This document shows positions 35,934-44,036 of a DNA stretch of 64,000 bases, piece after piece. A model generated the notes under the pieces. The model saw nothing but the letters and a program-made list of their open reading frames with translations, had not been told where the DNA came from and did no database searches. The DNA lies in assembly GCA_948527295.1 (NCBI GenBank), contig CAOSWK010000005.1:1-64000 (forward strand). The letters are read 5' to 3'. Every line of letters starts with the position of its first letter. The first letter of the stretch is position 1. The stretch comes from an uncultured Eubacteriales bacterium (GTDB lineage: Bacteria; Bacillota; Clostridia; Oscillospirales; Acutalibacteraceae). The position numbers and the translations under genes were made by a program.

Positions 35934-36131
35934 GAATGAAGAAAATTTGCTTGAGTAATTTTCTGCGCCTTGGCTTGGTTGAAGTGTGTGCGTGTAATTT
36001 ATGATTTCTTGTTGTTCGTCTGGAGATAACGTGCCAAAATATTCGATTGCATCGCTGGTTTGCTCTGCTGCCATGGACAGGCTGACCGGAATATTCGAGA
36101 TATTTTTGTTGTTGTTAACCGTAAAAACCAC
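35928..36131 (-). CDS. Small acidic protein of unknown function
   Basis: Up to 67 residues. The core, SNIPVSLSMAAEQTSDAIEY followed by FGTLSPDEQQEIINYTHTLQ, looks like a genuine small helical protein: short, acidic, with a hydrophobic S-x-S-M-A segment and a conserved-looking EQQEII-TH pair. I believe similar 55-70-residue proteins occur in clostridia, but I cannot name a family. The start is a puzzle. A perfect GGAGGTGG lies at about 36126-36133, but no ATG, GTG or TTG stands 5-10 nt after it; the GTG at 36131 is inside the site, and the first ATG (residue 20) has no site. The stop overlaps the convergent GNAT gene. Confidence 0.5.
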   Translation of the reverse strand: MVFTVNNNKNISNIPVSLSMAAEQTSDAIEYFGTLSPDEQQEIINYTHTLQPSQGAENYSSKFSSFL

Positions 36132-36188
36132 CTCCGCTTGAAGATGAGATTAGTTTTTACTGGTTGAAAAATTTTATGCCCAGAGATT

Positions 36189-36680
36189 TTAAAAATATTT
36201 TCTTGCGCCAATTATATGAATAAACCTCAGTTTGTCAAAATCATAAGTATTTAGCGGGCGCATATAGGAGTCGTCGCTATGGGCACTCACAAAAATTTTA
36301 TTTTTTTCAATTTTATTTATAATCACATTGTGGTAAAATTGGCCGTCGCTGTTGCCAAGCTGGATTATATCTGCCGGCTCGACGTTTGTGCTGGATGACT
36401 CTATTCCAAATGGGCCTGTGGCTTTATTATCGATTAGAAAGTTATATAAAAACTCAACACCGCTCCAGGACGGCGATCTATCGTAACTGCTTTTGTAGTA
36501 CCAGCCGTATATCGGGGTGTAGTTCATTACGCCGCGCCCTGCGTAGATACACTGAGAGACGTAGCTTGTGCAGTCGCCGCCAATTTTTTCAAAATTCAAA
36601 TACTTTGGGTTGCGCTTAAATGCCCATTCTTTTGCATATTCCAATGCCTTTTCTCTGTCATATTTAACCTCTTTTAACAT
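36189..36680 (-). CDS. Amidase-domain cysteine hydrolase
   Basis: 163 residues. The protein matches the Amidase_6 domain (NlpC/P60-like) of clostridial spore and wall proteins: YDREKALEYAKEWAFKRNP, then GGDCTSYVSQCIYAG with catalytic C37, WSGVEFLYNFL, and GQFYHNVIIN with the histidine at about 117. PADIIQLG matches the family. There is no signal peptide and no second domain, so it is the bare domain; a cytoplasmic or forespore location is possible. The substrate is probably a peptide or amide of peptidoglycan, by family only. ATG 36680 has GAGGG upstream. Confidence 0.82.
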   Translation of the reverse strand: MLKEVKYDREKALEYAKEWAFKRNPKYLNFEKIGGDCTSYVSQCIYAGRGVMNYTPIYGWYYKSSYDRSPSWSGVEFLYNFLIDNKATGPFGIESSSTNVEPADIIQLGNSDGQFYHNVIINKIEKNKIFVSAHSDDSYMRPLNTYDFDKLRFIHIIGARKYF

Positions 36681-36711
36681 ACTTTAACCCTCGCCTTTAC
36701 GTCTTTTTCAC

Positions 36712-36717
36712 ATTATA
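36712..36717 (-). promoter_or_regulatory. Possible -10 box of the amidase gene
   Basis: TATAAT on the minus strand, 32 bp above the start codon. No convincing -35 box lies at 16-18 bp, so a different sigma factor or an activator is possible. Confidence 0.35.
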
Positions 36718-36805
36718 TGAGGCTGCGCTTTAAAGTGGTGATTAAATCAAAATCCGCTTTGTTGTGACATTAAATGCAGTTGAGGCATTAATTTTTGTTT
36801 GGCCC

Positions 36806-36834
36806 TTGACGTTTAAGCGAAAAATTGGTATACT
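36806..36834 (+). promoter_or_regulatory. Promoter of rpsF-ssb-rpsR
   Basis: TTGACG at 36806-36811, 17 bp, TATACT at 36829-36834 with a TGG extension. The transcript would start near 36841, leaving a 100-nt leader that contains the hairpin at 36875. Confidence 0.88.
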
Positions 36835-36874
36835 TGATATTAGTAATTTTCATATTTTTTGATGTTACATCCTT

Positions 36875-36914
36875 ACTCCGGCCTAGCTTGTGCGAGCAAC
36901 TGTTGTGCCGGGGT
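36875..36914 (+). promoter_or_regulatory. Candidate S6:S18 autoregulatory leader hairpin
   Basis: ACTCCGGC (36875-36882) pairs with GCCGGGGT (36907-36914), 8 bp with one wobble. An inner stem GCTTG/CGAGC sits between them, leaving a bulged AACTGTTGT strand. Rfam-type rpsF leaders carry a comparable hairpin with a CCG element that binds S6:S18. Assignment rests on position and general shape, not on an alignment. Confidence 0.5.
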
Positions 36915-36940
36915 CTAATGTCCAAAAGGAGGTGCTATAT

Positions 36941-37267
36941 ATGTCTGAGATTAAGAATGCTTACGAGACGGTTATTGTTTTTTCTGTAAAAAATGGTGAC
37001 GATGCTGTTGCGGCGTTGGTTCAAAAGTTTAAAGAGCTTATTGAAAAAAATGCTACTCTTGACGCTGTTGACGAATGGGGCAGAAAAAGGCTTGCTTATC
37101 CGATTAACAAAGAGACAGAAGGTCATTACGTTCTTTTTGACTTTACTTGCGGACCGAGTTTTCCTTCTGAGTTGGATCGTATCTATAAGATCACCGATGG
37201 AATCCTTCGTTCTTTGATAGTTAAGAAAGAGAAAAATAAGGAGGCTTCTGATTCTAATGCTGAATAA
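36941..37267 (+). CDS. rpsF: 30S ribosomal protein S6
   Basis: 108 residues. S6 binds the central domain of 16S rRNA together with S18. It begins MSEIKNAYETVIVFS and has the family segments DEWGRKRLAYPINKETEGHY and YKITDGILRSLIVKKE. ATG 36941 is 7 nt after AAAGGAGGTG; a longer frame upstream would run through the leader hairpin and is rejected. It overlaps the ssb start by 11 bp, and the three genes rpsF-ssb-rpsR are the standard bacterial operon. Confidence 0.97.
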   Translation: MSEIKNAYETVIVFSVKNGDDAVAALVQKFKELIEKNATLDAVDEWGRKRLAYPINKETEGHYVLFDFTCGPSFPSELDRIYKITDGILRSLIVKKEKNKEASDSNAE

Positions 37268-37724
37268 TGTAGTTTTGATGGGGCGGTTAACGGCTGACCC
37301 AGAGCTTCGGCATACGTCAAATGGCGTGGCTGTTACTAGCTTTACTTTGGCGGTTAATCGGTCTTACGCTAAGGCGGGCACGGAGCGCGTTACGGATTTT
37401 ATTGATATTGTTGCTTGGCGAAACACTGCGGAATTTGTTACGAAATATTTTACAAAAGGCCAGCTAGTTGCGGTTGAGGGGTCTATTCAGACTCGCACTT
37501 ATCAAGACAAAGATGGCAACAACAGGAAGGCTTTTGAAGTGGTTGCGAGCAACGTTCATTTTGCAGAAGCTAAGCGAAATGGGGCTAATCGAGGCGATTT
37601 TGGTGACGCTAACTCAACAGGTGGAGATAATTATCAACGCCAGGGCGAGGCTGCACCATCTTTTGAAAATGGTAGTGACGATGACTTTAAAGAAATCCCA
37701 ACTGATGATGATTTGCCGTTTTAG
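37257..37724 (+). CDS. ssb: Single-stranded DNA-binding protein
   Basis: 155 residues. The OB fold (1-105) has MLNNVVLMGRLTADPELRH, TSFTLAVNRSYA, DFIDIVAWRNTAEFV and GSIQTRTYQDKDGNNRKAFE. A flexible Asn/Gly/Asp-rich tail follows and ends in the acidic tip DDDLPF that docks repair and replication partners. The gene overlaps rpsF by 11 bp; its AAGGAGG site lies inside rpsF about 12 nt upstream, a little far, which suggests translational coupling. rpsR follows 39 bp later. Confidence 0.97.
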   Translation: MLNNVVLMGRLTADPELRHTSNGVAVTSFTLAVNRSYAKAGTERVTDFIDIVAWRNTAEFVTKYFTKGQLVAVEGSIQTRTYQDKDGNNRKAFEVVASNVHFAEAKRNGANRGDFGDANSTGGDNYQRQGEAAPSFENGSDDDFKEIPTDDDLPF

Positions 37725-37763
37725 GCTTTTTGAAATTTAAGTAAGAAGGAGGAGATTATTTTA

Positions 37764-38018
37764 ATGGCTGAAAAAGTAGAAAAAGAAGGCCGCCGGATGG
37801 GCGCGCGCAGAGGAAGAAAGAAGATTTGCGCTTTTTGCTCTGAAAAGGTTACGCAGATTGATTATAAGGACGCTGCTATGTTGCGGCGGTTTATCTCGGA
37901 GCGGGCTAAGATTCTTCCCAGAAGAGTTACCGGTACTTGCGCTTGCCATCAACGCGGGTTAACTCAGGCGATTAAGCGGGCTCGCCACTTGGCTTTGTTA
38001 CCTTTTAGCAACGATTAA
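37764..38018 (+). CDS. rpsR: 30S ribosomal protein S18
   Basis: 84 residues. S18 partners S6 on the 30S platform. Family text is clear: KKICAFCSEKVTQIDYKD, LRRFISERAKILPRRVTGTC and HQRGLTQAIKRARHLALLPF. The two N-terminal cysteines (CAFC) plus the CAC near residue 60 give the zinc-ligand type of S18. ATG 37764 has AAGGAGGAG upstream. It ends the operon; a terminator follows at 38036. Confidence 0.97.
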   Translation: MAEKVEKEGRRMGARRGRKKICAFCSEKVTQIDYKDAAMLRRFISERAKILPRRVTGTCACHQRGLTQAIKRARHLALLPFSND

Positions 38019-38035
38019 TTTATTTTTGAATTTGT

Positions 38036-38076
38036 GCGCAGTGACTTATAAATTATAAGTTGCTGCGTATTTTTAT
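38036..38076 (+). terminator. Intrinsic terminator of rpsF-ssb-rpsR
   Basis: CGCAGTGACTTAT pairs with ATAAGTTGCTGCG (two mismatches) around a short loop, then TATTTTTAT. Confidence 0.8.
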
Positions 38077-38099
38077 ACAAAAAGGGGCATATTAAGCAA

Positions 38100-38603
38100 A
38101 TGAAGATAAATTTGGATTTTTATACTTTAAGTGCGATTGAGCTTGCGCCTAAATTACTGGGAATGAAGCTTTGCCGAAAAATTGGAAATAAAACGATAAA
38201 ACTCAGAATAACGGAGACTGAGAGCTACTTTGGTGAATCTGACACTGCCTGCCATGCGCATAAGGGCAAAACTGAACGGACGAAAATTCTGTATGAGCGC
38301 GGGGGAGTGGCTTACGTTTATCTGTGCTACGGGCTTCACAACTTGCTTAATGTTGTCACGGGCGAAAAGGATTTCCCTCAAGCGGTTTTGATCCGCGGAG
38401 TAGAGGGCTTTGATGGCCCTGGCAAATTGACAAAAGCTCTTAGCATTGATAGGACGCTAAATGATGAGGACTTGGTAACGTCAAAAAGGCTGTGGATAGA
38501 GGATGACGGCTGCCGATTTAATTATGATGCGACAAAGCGGATCGGCATAGATTACGCTACTCCTGAATATCGGGAAAAATTATGGCGGTTCGTCAAAGCA
38601 TAA
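38100..38603 (+). CDS. mpg: 3-methyladenine DNA glycosylase (MPG/AAG family)
   Basis: 167 residues. It removes alkylated purines from DNA to start base excision repair. The protein opens YTLSAIELAPKLLGMKLCRK, the catalytic glutamate is in ITETESYFGESD (about E41), and TLYVYLCYGLHN-like text (VAYVYLCYGLHNLLNVV) and VLIRGVEGFDGPGKLTKAL follow. The length is slightly below the usual 190-200 because the C-terminus is short. ATG 38100 has AAGGGG upstream. A strong terminator follows the stop. Confidence 0.93.
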   Translation: MKINLDFYTLSAIELAPKLLGMKLCRKIGNKTIKLRITETESYFGESDTACHAHKGKTERTKILYERGGVAYVYLCYGLHNLLNVVTGEKDFPQAVLIRGVEGFDGPGKLTKALSIDRTLNDEDLVTSKRLWIEDDGCRFNYDATKRIGIDYATPEYREKLWRFVKA

Positions 38604-38609
38604 AATAAT

Positions 38610-38647
38610 GAGGCTATACTCAAAAAGTATAACCTCGTTTTTTTGCG
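38610..38647. terminator. Terminator between convergent mpg and truB
   Basis: GAGG-TATAC and GTATA-CCTC arms (one bulge) around TCAAAAA, followed by TTTTTTT on the plus strand. The minus side has a weaker T/A tract, so it may serve both genes. Confidence 0.8.
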
Positions 38648-38656
38648 CGGCATCGG

Positions 38657-39565
38657 CTAAACTTCAAGCAAACACGCAACATATAATTCGCCTTTTTCTA
38701 AATTTATCTTTCCGAGCCCAATAAAGCCGATTTCCGCGCTGTAAACCCGAACAATCTTGCTTTCGCTCAATTTTAGGCCATTATTAAAAGAAACTCTGTC
38801 TAAGCTTAATGCGCTACCATTGCGGAATCTATTTGCTTGGGGCAGTGTAATATTCGCAGCATTGAAAGATTTAAACGGTAAATCGCAAGGCAAGACATAT
38901 TTTTGCAGGTTGTTATTAGCCGTAAGTTCTCGGGCTTTGTCAAGAGATATGCTGTCTTTTAAGCTGAATCCACAAGCTTTTGTTCGTTGCAACCCCGCTA
39001 AAACGGCTCCACAACCAAGTTTTTTGCCGATATCGTCACATAAAGTGCGTATATATGTGCCTTTGGAGCAAGTTATCAACAATTCTCCTTTTTGCAAAAC
39101 CTCATCAAATCGGAGTAATTCTAGCTTGTTTATCACAACCTTGCGAGGAGAACGCTCAACTTCTATGCCTTTTCTCGCAAGGGTGTATAGCCGCACGCCG
39201 TCTTTTTGCACGGCAGAGTACATCGGGGGAAGCTGGTCTATTTCTCCGGCAAATGGTTCCAAGGCTGTTTGAAATTCCTTTTTTTTAATGCACGTAGATA
39301 CTGAAGAAAGCACTTTTCCAGTTATATCGAGGGTGTCCGTAGCTAAGCCAAGTTTGATTTTTGCGATGTATTCTTTTTCGGTTATAGGCAAAAGGGCCTG
39401 GAGCTTTGTGGCGCGCCCCAATAAAACCGGCAGAACGCCGGTTGCCATAGGGTCCAACGTGCCGGTGTGCCCAACTTTTTTTTCGCCCAAAAGTTTTCTC
39501 ATAACGGCGACGACGTCGAATGAAGTGTAACCTTCGGGCTTGTCTACGATTATTATTCCGTTCAT
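38657..39565 (-). CDS. truB: tRNA pseudouridine-55 synthase
   Basis: 302 residues. TruB makes pseudouridine 55 in the T loop of tRNAs. It begins NGIIIVDKPEGYTSFDVV, with the catalytic aspartate D38 in GHTGTLDPMATGVLP. LPPMYSAVQKDGVRLYTLAR, SKGTYIRTLCDDIG and a C-terminal PUA-like part (LDKARELT onwards) follow. ATG 39565 has GAGGG inside the end of nrnA, only 2 bp after that stop. Last gene of the rimP-nusA-infB operon, its usual place in Firmicutes. Confidence 0.96.
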   Translation of the reverse strand: MNGIIIVDKPEGYTSFDVVAVMRKLLGEKKVGHTGTLDPMATGVLPVLLGRATKLQALLPITEKEYIAKIKLGLATDTLDITGKVLSSVSTCIKKKEFQTALEPFAGEIDQLPPMYSAVQKDGVRLYTLARKGIEVERSPRKVVINKLELLRFDEVLQKGELLITCSKGTYIRTLCDDIGKKLGCGAVLAGLQRTKACGFSLKDSISLDKARELTANNNLQKYVLPCDLPFKSFNAANITLPQANRFRNGSALSLDRVSFNNGLKLSESKIVRVYSAEIGFIGLGKINLEKGELYVACLLEV

Positions 39566-39567
39566 CT

Positions 39568-40527
39568 TTAACCCTCAGCATCGCGCAGATAGCGCTCAAT
39601 TTGCGAAATAATCCTATTTTTGACATCAACTAAATCCCCACAAATGGTGCATCCTGCCGCGCATCTATGACCACCGCCGTTAAAATTAGCACAAATTTTC
39701 GAAGCATCAATAGCCGCATCAGTCCGCATCGAGACTTTAAATATCCCCGGGTGCTCTTCTTTTATGAAAACCCCAATAAGCACGCCCTCAATTTGCCGCG
39801 GAATTGCCGAAAGCCCGTCAAAATCGCTGCTACAAGCGCCAAAACGTATAATCTCTTCGTTTGTAAGGGTAATCATCGCACCTTTATTGCCGCAAAAAAA
39901 CTTCAAACTTTCAAGCGCAATCTTCTCAAGGCTAAGTTTGGCGCGGCTTTTAGTGTCGAACATGATTTTATTTATCTCAAAAGCGTTAGCGCCGTGGTCG
40001 ATCATATCCGCAGCCACCCGGTAGGAATGCGAAGTAGCGTTCAAGTGCCGAAAACATCCAGTGTCGGTAGAAATGCCGGTATATATGCAGCCAGCAATAT
40101 CCGCGTCAACATTGACGCCAAGCGCATTTATAATTTCATAAATTATCTCCGCCGTAGCTGCAAAGCCACTTTTCACATATGAGACCTTAGCGAATTGCTG
40201 ATTCATCAGATGATGATCAATGCACAAGTCGACACGATCCGCGTAGCAAGAAAGATTCTCGCCCAAAAGCTGAATATCTGCAACGTCCACGCTGATTATA
40301 TAGCCCGGCTCAAAATTTTGATTCTTAACATGCTCAAACAAAAATCCATATTTTCCCGGAATTTCGTCACTGCAAAGAATTTTTGCACTCTTGTCCATCT
40401 TTTGCAAAGCAAGACATAGCGCAGCGGCAGAGCCCAATGTATCGCCGTCCGGTGACTTATGGGTCAAAATGTAAAAATCGTTATTATCCCGCAAAATCTT
40501 AGCAATATCGTTAATTTCTATTTTCAT
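39568..40527 (-). CDS. nrnA: DHH-family oligoribonuclease / pAp phosphatase NrnA
   Basis: 319 residues. NrnA degrades 2-5-nt RNA oligomers and dephosphorylates pAp. Metal-binding motifs are visible: HKSPDGDTLGSAAAL (about 23-36), ISVDVAD, the DHH triad in LCIDHHLMNQQ (about 104), ISTDTGCFRH, and the DHHA1 glycine-rich FNGGGHRCAAGC near 287. ATG 40527 lies 3 bp after the rbfA stop. It occupies the common slot between rbfA and truB. Confidence 0.93.
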   Translation of the reverse strand: MKIEINDIAKILRDNNDFYILTHKSPDGDTLGSAAALCLALQKMDKSAKILCSDEIPGKYGFLFEHVKNQNFEPGYIISVDVADIQLLGENLSCYADRVDLCIDHHLMNQQFAKVSYVKSGFAATAEIIYEIINALGVNVDADIAGCIYTGISTDTGCFRHLNATSHSYRVAADMIDHGANAFEINKIMFDTKSRAKLSLEKIALESLKFFCGNKGAMITLTNEEIIRFGACSSDFDGLSAIPRQIEGVLIGVFIKEEHPGIFKVSMRTDAAIDASKICANFNGGGHRCAAGCTICGDLVDVKNRIISQIERYLRDAEG

Positions 40528-40530
40528 AAA

Positions 40531-40878
40531 TCAAGAATCCTTCAGTCTCTCGAGCTTTTTAAAAAGATCCGCGCCATATTCGATAGAATCCGTCGCAAAA
40601 AAGGTTGGCGCGGGAGTGTTACGGAGTTTAAGCCGTTCTCCCAGCTCGTGCCGGATAAATCCAGCAGCCGATTTCAAGCCCAAAACAGCCTCTTTAGCCA
40701 TTTCAATGCCGCCCATCGCACTCACATAAACCTTGCAGAAAGACAAATCCCTGCTAACGTCAACCTTCACAATGCTAATCATACTTTGCGTCACTCGAGG
40801 GTCCTTCAACTCCCTAAAAATCGCGGTTAACTCGCGTTTAACGTCCTCAGTAATTCGCTCAAATTTATGTCCAGGCAT
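40531..40878 (-). CDS. rbfA: Ribosome-binding factor A
   Basis: 115 residues. RbfA is a KH-type fold that helps mature the 5' end of 16S rRNA. It begins MPGHKFERITEDVKRELTAI, then FRELKDPRVTQSMISIVKVD, DLSFCKVYVS and FIRHELGERLKLRNTPAPTF. ATG 40878 is 7 nt after GGAGG. A longer frame upstream is an overlap with infB read in another phase and is rejected. It is 13 bp downstream of infB. Confidence 0.95.
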   Translation of the reverse strand: MPGHKFERITEDVKRELTAIFRELKDPRVTQSMISIVKVDVSRDLSFCKVYVSAMGGIEMAKEAVLGLKSAAGFIRHELGERLKLRNTPAPTFFATDSIEYGADLFKKLERLKDS

Positions 40879-40891
40879 AAAAAACCTCCAT

Positions 40892-43384
40892 TTATTCGCG
40901 ATATTCCTCCATAATAAATGCCTCGAAAACATCGCCTTCCTTGATATCATTGAACTTATCGAGCCCGATGCCGCACTCGTACCCCTGCGCAACTTCCTTA
41001 ACGTCGTCTTTAAACCTGCGCAAAGAGAGTAACTTATCTTCTGCCACAACGATTCCATCGCGGACAACGCGGATCTCAGCATTACGAGAAATTTTCCCGT
41101 CAACGACATAGCATCCAGCAATAGCGCCAACATTCGAAATCTTGTAAACCTGGCGGCATTCCGCGCGACCAAGCTGAACTTCCTTATACTTAGGTGCCAA
41201 AAGCCCACGCATAGCGGCGCTAATTTCATCGATGCAATCGTAAATAATCCGATATAGCCGCAAGTCCACACCGTTGCGCTCAGCATTTTCTGCAGCAACA
41301 GGGTCGGGACGAACGTTAAACCCAACGATAATCGCATTAGAGGCGTTCGCCAGCATAACGTCGGACTCGCTAACAGCCCCAACCGCGCCATGAATCACAT
41401 GAACACGGACCTCATCATTGCTAAGTTTTTCTAAAGATTGCGTAACAGCCTCAACCGAGCCCTGCACGTCGGCCTTTACAATCACTTTGAGCTCCTTAAT
41501 TTCGCCCATTTTCATCTGTGCAAACAAGTTATCAAGCGTAACTTTAGTCTGCGCGCTAAATTGAGCCTCTTTCTGCTTGATTTTTCGCTCTTCAACCAGC
41601 TCTCGAGCCAACCGTTCGTCAGAAACGGCGTTAAAAGTGTCCCCACCAGCCGGCACAGAGTCAAGCCCAGTGATCTCAACAGGCACAGAAGGACCTGCCA
41701 CTTTCACTCGCTCGCCACGCTCGTTTAACATAGCGCGAACTTTGCCAACCGCCGTCCCAGCAACGATTACATCGCCAACGTGCAAAGTTCCATTCTGAAC
41801 AAGCACGGTAGCAATGGGCCCGCGGCCTTTGTCAAGCCTGGCTTCAATGATGGTTCCTTTAGCGGAGCGGTCTGGATTAGCTTTGAGCTCCTTCATGTCG
41901 GCAATAAGCATGACCATCTCAAGCAAATCATCGATTCCTTCGCGCTTTTTAGCAGAAATAGGTATACAAGGCGTGTCGCCGCCCCATTCTTCGGGGATAA
42001 CCCCGTGCTCGGTGAGTTGCTGCTTGATGTTTTCCGGGTTCGCGCCGGGCTTATCCATCTTATTGATCGCCACAATTATAGAAACTTCGGCCGCCTTTGC
42101 GTGGTTAATCGCCTCAACGGTCTGCGGCATGATGCCGTCATCGGCCGCCACAACTAAAATTGCGATGTCAGTAATCTGAGCGCCCCTAGCACGCATGGTA
42201 GTAAAGGCCTCATGCCCCGGTGTATCGAGAAATGTGATGTCTCCCTTATTTATTTTCACGCGATAAGCGCCAATATGCTGGGTGATTCCGCCAGCCTCAG
42301 TAGAGATAACGTCCGAATGGCGGATTGCGTCCAAAAGAGAAGTCTTGCCGTGGTCAACGTGGCCCATAACAACCACAACCGGAGCCCGCGGAACAAGGTT
42401 CTCATCGGAGTCTTCGCTGTCGTCAATGATGCGCTCTTCGATGGTAACAACGATTTCCTTCTCAATCTTAGCATGAAACTCCATTGCAACAAGGCTGGCC
42501 GTGTCAAAGTCGATAACATCGTTTATAGATGCCATAATCCCCATCATCATGAGCTTTTTGATAACCTCGGCCGCCGTAGCCTTCAGCCGACTGGCAAGTT
42601 CGCCAACAGTAATACTTTCCGGAATCAAAACGGTAATCGGCCGATTTTTACGCTCAAGCGCAATCCGACGCAGCCTCTCAGCCTCGGTTTCTTTCCGAGA
42701 ATTCCTCGGCTTGCCTCTTTGTTGCGACTTCTGCGTAATCTTCTGCTTCCGCACAGTATTGTCAATCTTCATTTTCTCCGAAGCAAGGCGGTCGTACTTC
42801 TCGTTATACTTTTCAATATCAACATGTGCCGCGCGAGTGTCGATAATCCTGCCCGCGGGCTTATTTTTTGAATTCGTTCCCGCGCCATTGTTGCCGTTAG
42901 ACCTTTTAACAGGATGCAAACTTGAAGATTTAGTAATAGGAGAGGCCCCTTTCCTGCTGCCAATATCAGCCCTCTTAGGTGCACCTTTCTGCAGAGGCTT
43001 ATTAGTTTCCTTCATCACTTTGCCAGGCGAGTCTTTACCAATATCGCTAGACTTCTTCGTAGGAGGTGTCGCCGCAGTTTTGGTCTCTTTTGATTCTGTT
43101 GCTTCTACTGCAGGCTTAGCTTCCTCTGCGGTTGCTTCTTCCTTTTTCTTCTTGCGCTTATTGTCAGCCGTCTTGATGTCCAGCTTGCCCGATAAGTACT
43201 CATCCAAGCTCTCAACTTGCTTGGCCCGCGAAAAATGCTCAAACACAACATTAAGCTCATCCTCATTAAGAGCCGTCATGTGCTTTTTTTCGGCCCCCGT
43301 AGCGGCCTTGATAATCTCAATAACTTCCTTGCTCGGAACGTTAAAATCCTTCGCAACCTCATGAACTCTATATTTTATTATCAT
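40892..43384 (-). CDS. infB: Translation initiation factor IF-2
   Basis: 830 residues. IF-2 is the GTPase that brings fMet-tRNA to the 30S subunit and joins subunits. The N-terminal domain has RVHEVAKDFNVPSKEVIEII, followed by a Lys/Ala/Glu-rich disordered stretch (about 60-240) and a second small N domain (VGELASRLKATAAEVIKKLM). The G domain shows GHVDHGKTSLLDAI near 340, DTPGHEAFTTMRARGA and NKMDKP, then domains II, III and C2. The ATG overlaps the ylxQ stop (ATGA). The final residues give EYRE before TAA. Confidence 0.97.
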   Translation of the reverse strand: MIIKYRVHEVAKDFNVPSKEVIEIIKAATGAEKKHMTALNEDELNVVFEHFSRAKQVESLDEYLSGKLDIKTADNKRKKKKEEATAEEAKPAVEATESKETKTAATPPTKKSSDIGKDSPGKVMKETNKPLQKGAPKRADIGSRKGASPITKSSSLHPVKRSNGNNGAGTNSKNKPAGRIIDTRAAHVDIEKYNEKYDRLASEKMKIDNTVRKQKITQKSQQRGKPRNSRKETEAERLRRIALERKNRPITVLIPESITVGELASRLKATAAEVIKKLMMMGIMASINDVIDFDTASLVAMEFHAKIEKEIVVTIEERIIDDSEDSDENLVPRAPVVVVMGHVDHGKTSLLDAIRHSDVISTEAGGITQHIGAYRVKINKGDITFLDTPGHEAFTTMRARGAQITDIAILVVAADDGIMPQTVEAINHAKAAEVSIIVAINKMDKPGANPENIKQQLTEHGVIPEEWGGDTPCIPISAKKREGIDDLLEMVMLIADMKELKANPDRSAKGTIIEARLDKGRGPIATVLVQNGTLHVGDVIVAGTAVGKVRAMLNERGERVKVAGPSVPVEITGLDSVPAGGDTFNAVSDERLARELVEERKIKQKEAQFSAQTKVTLDNLFAQMKMGEIKELKVIVKADVQGSVEAVTQSLEKLSNDEVRVHVIHGAVGAVSESDVMLANASNAIIVGFNVRPDPVAAENAERNGVDLRLYRIIYDCIDEISAAMRGLLAPKYKEVQLGRAECRQVYKISNVGAIAGCYVVDGKISRNAEIRVVRDGIVVAEDKLLSLRRFKDDVKEVAQGYECGIGLDKFNDIKEGDVFEAFIMEEYRE

Positions 43385-43722
43385 ATATTGGCACCCTCCT
43401 GCACGTAAATGTTATCAGTATTCAAAAGAGATCGAATCTTCTTTGCAAACCCGGCGTTATTAACAGAAATCACCCCGCACGATTTTCCAACGCATTTGCC
43501 AATGTCATCCATAGATAAATCGGTCAAAATAATCAAATCTGTAGCCGCCCGAGCTAATTGGCTATATAATTTCTGCCTCGTATTTGCTGATAAATCCTGC
43601 GCAACCAAGATAAGACAAGATTTTCCAAGTGTAGCCGATTCAACACAAGCGTCAAACCCCAAAGCCAAGTTTCCAGACTTTTTGCAAAGCCCCAAAACAG
43701 ACAAAACCTCACTGTTGCTCAA
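43381..43722 (-). CDS. ylxQ: L7Ae-like ribosomal protein YlxQ
   Basis: 113 residues. The protein matches the L7Ae/L30e-like family found between ylxR and infB in Firmicutes: LGLCKKSGNLALGFDACVES, CLILVAQDLSANTRQKL, CVGKSCGVISVNNAGFAKKI. Family members bind kink-turn RNA; the exact role is unknown. Start is set at TTG 43722, 7 nt after GAGGAGGAG, inside the end of ylxR (14-bp overlap). A longer frame from 43758 would start further inside ylxR without a site. Its stop overlaps infB by 4 bp. Confidence 0.9.
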   Translation of the reverse strand: MSNSEVLSVLGLCKKSGNLALGFDACVESATLGKSCLILVAQDLSANTRQKLYSQLARAATDLIILTDLSMDDIGKCVGKSCGVISVNNAGFAKKIRSLLNTDNIYVQEGANI

Positions 43723-43993
43723 CCAAAATCTCCTCCTCAATCTGCAGGTAAACTTCATCCGGAACCTTACAAGAAAAAATCCTGTCTATCCGCCTAGACT
43801 TGCGAACTCTCTTCAAACAATCAAGGTTTTTGCACAAATAAGCCCCTCTGCCAGCCGCCTTAAAAGTTTTGTCCACAAAAACATTGCAGCAGCCATCGTC
43901 ACTCTTGGCCCGAACAATCCGCAAAAGCCCCGCCTTAGGTTTCATCTCGTTGCAGGCCATGCACATGCGCAGCGGAACATGTTTGTTTGGCAT
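43709..43993 (-). CDS. ylxR: YlxR/RnpM family RNA-binding protein
   Basis: 94 residues. It has the DUF448 signature RMCMACNEMKPKAGLLRIVR near the start and AAGRGAYLCKNLDCLKRVRK. The family binds RNA; the Bacillus member has been linked to RNase P regulation. Cysteine pairs at CMAC and CKNLDC may bind metal or stabilise the fold. ATG 43993 follows AGAGAGG. It is the third gene of the rimP operon and overlaps ylxQ. Confidence 0.92.
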   Translation of the reverse strand: MPNKHVPLRMCMACNEMKPKAGLLRIVRAKSDDGCCNVFVDKTFKAAGRGAYLCKNLDCLKRVRKSRRIDRIFSCKVPDEVYLQIEEEILVEQQ

Positions 43994-44036
43994 AAATTAA
44001 ACCTCTCTTTTAAACTAAATTAAAGACATAATCGCG

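Noticed and set aside
40879..41391. N-terminal extension of the rbfA frame
   Set aside because: It overlaps infB in another frame; the ATG at 40878 has the ribosome-binding site and matches RbfA.
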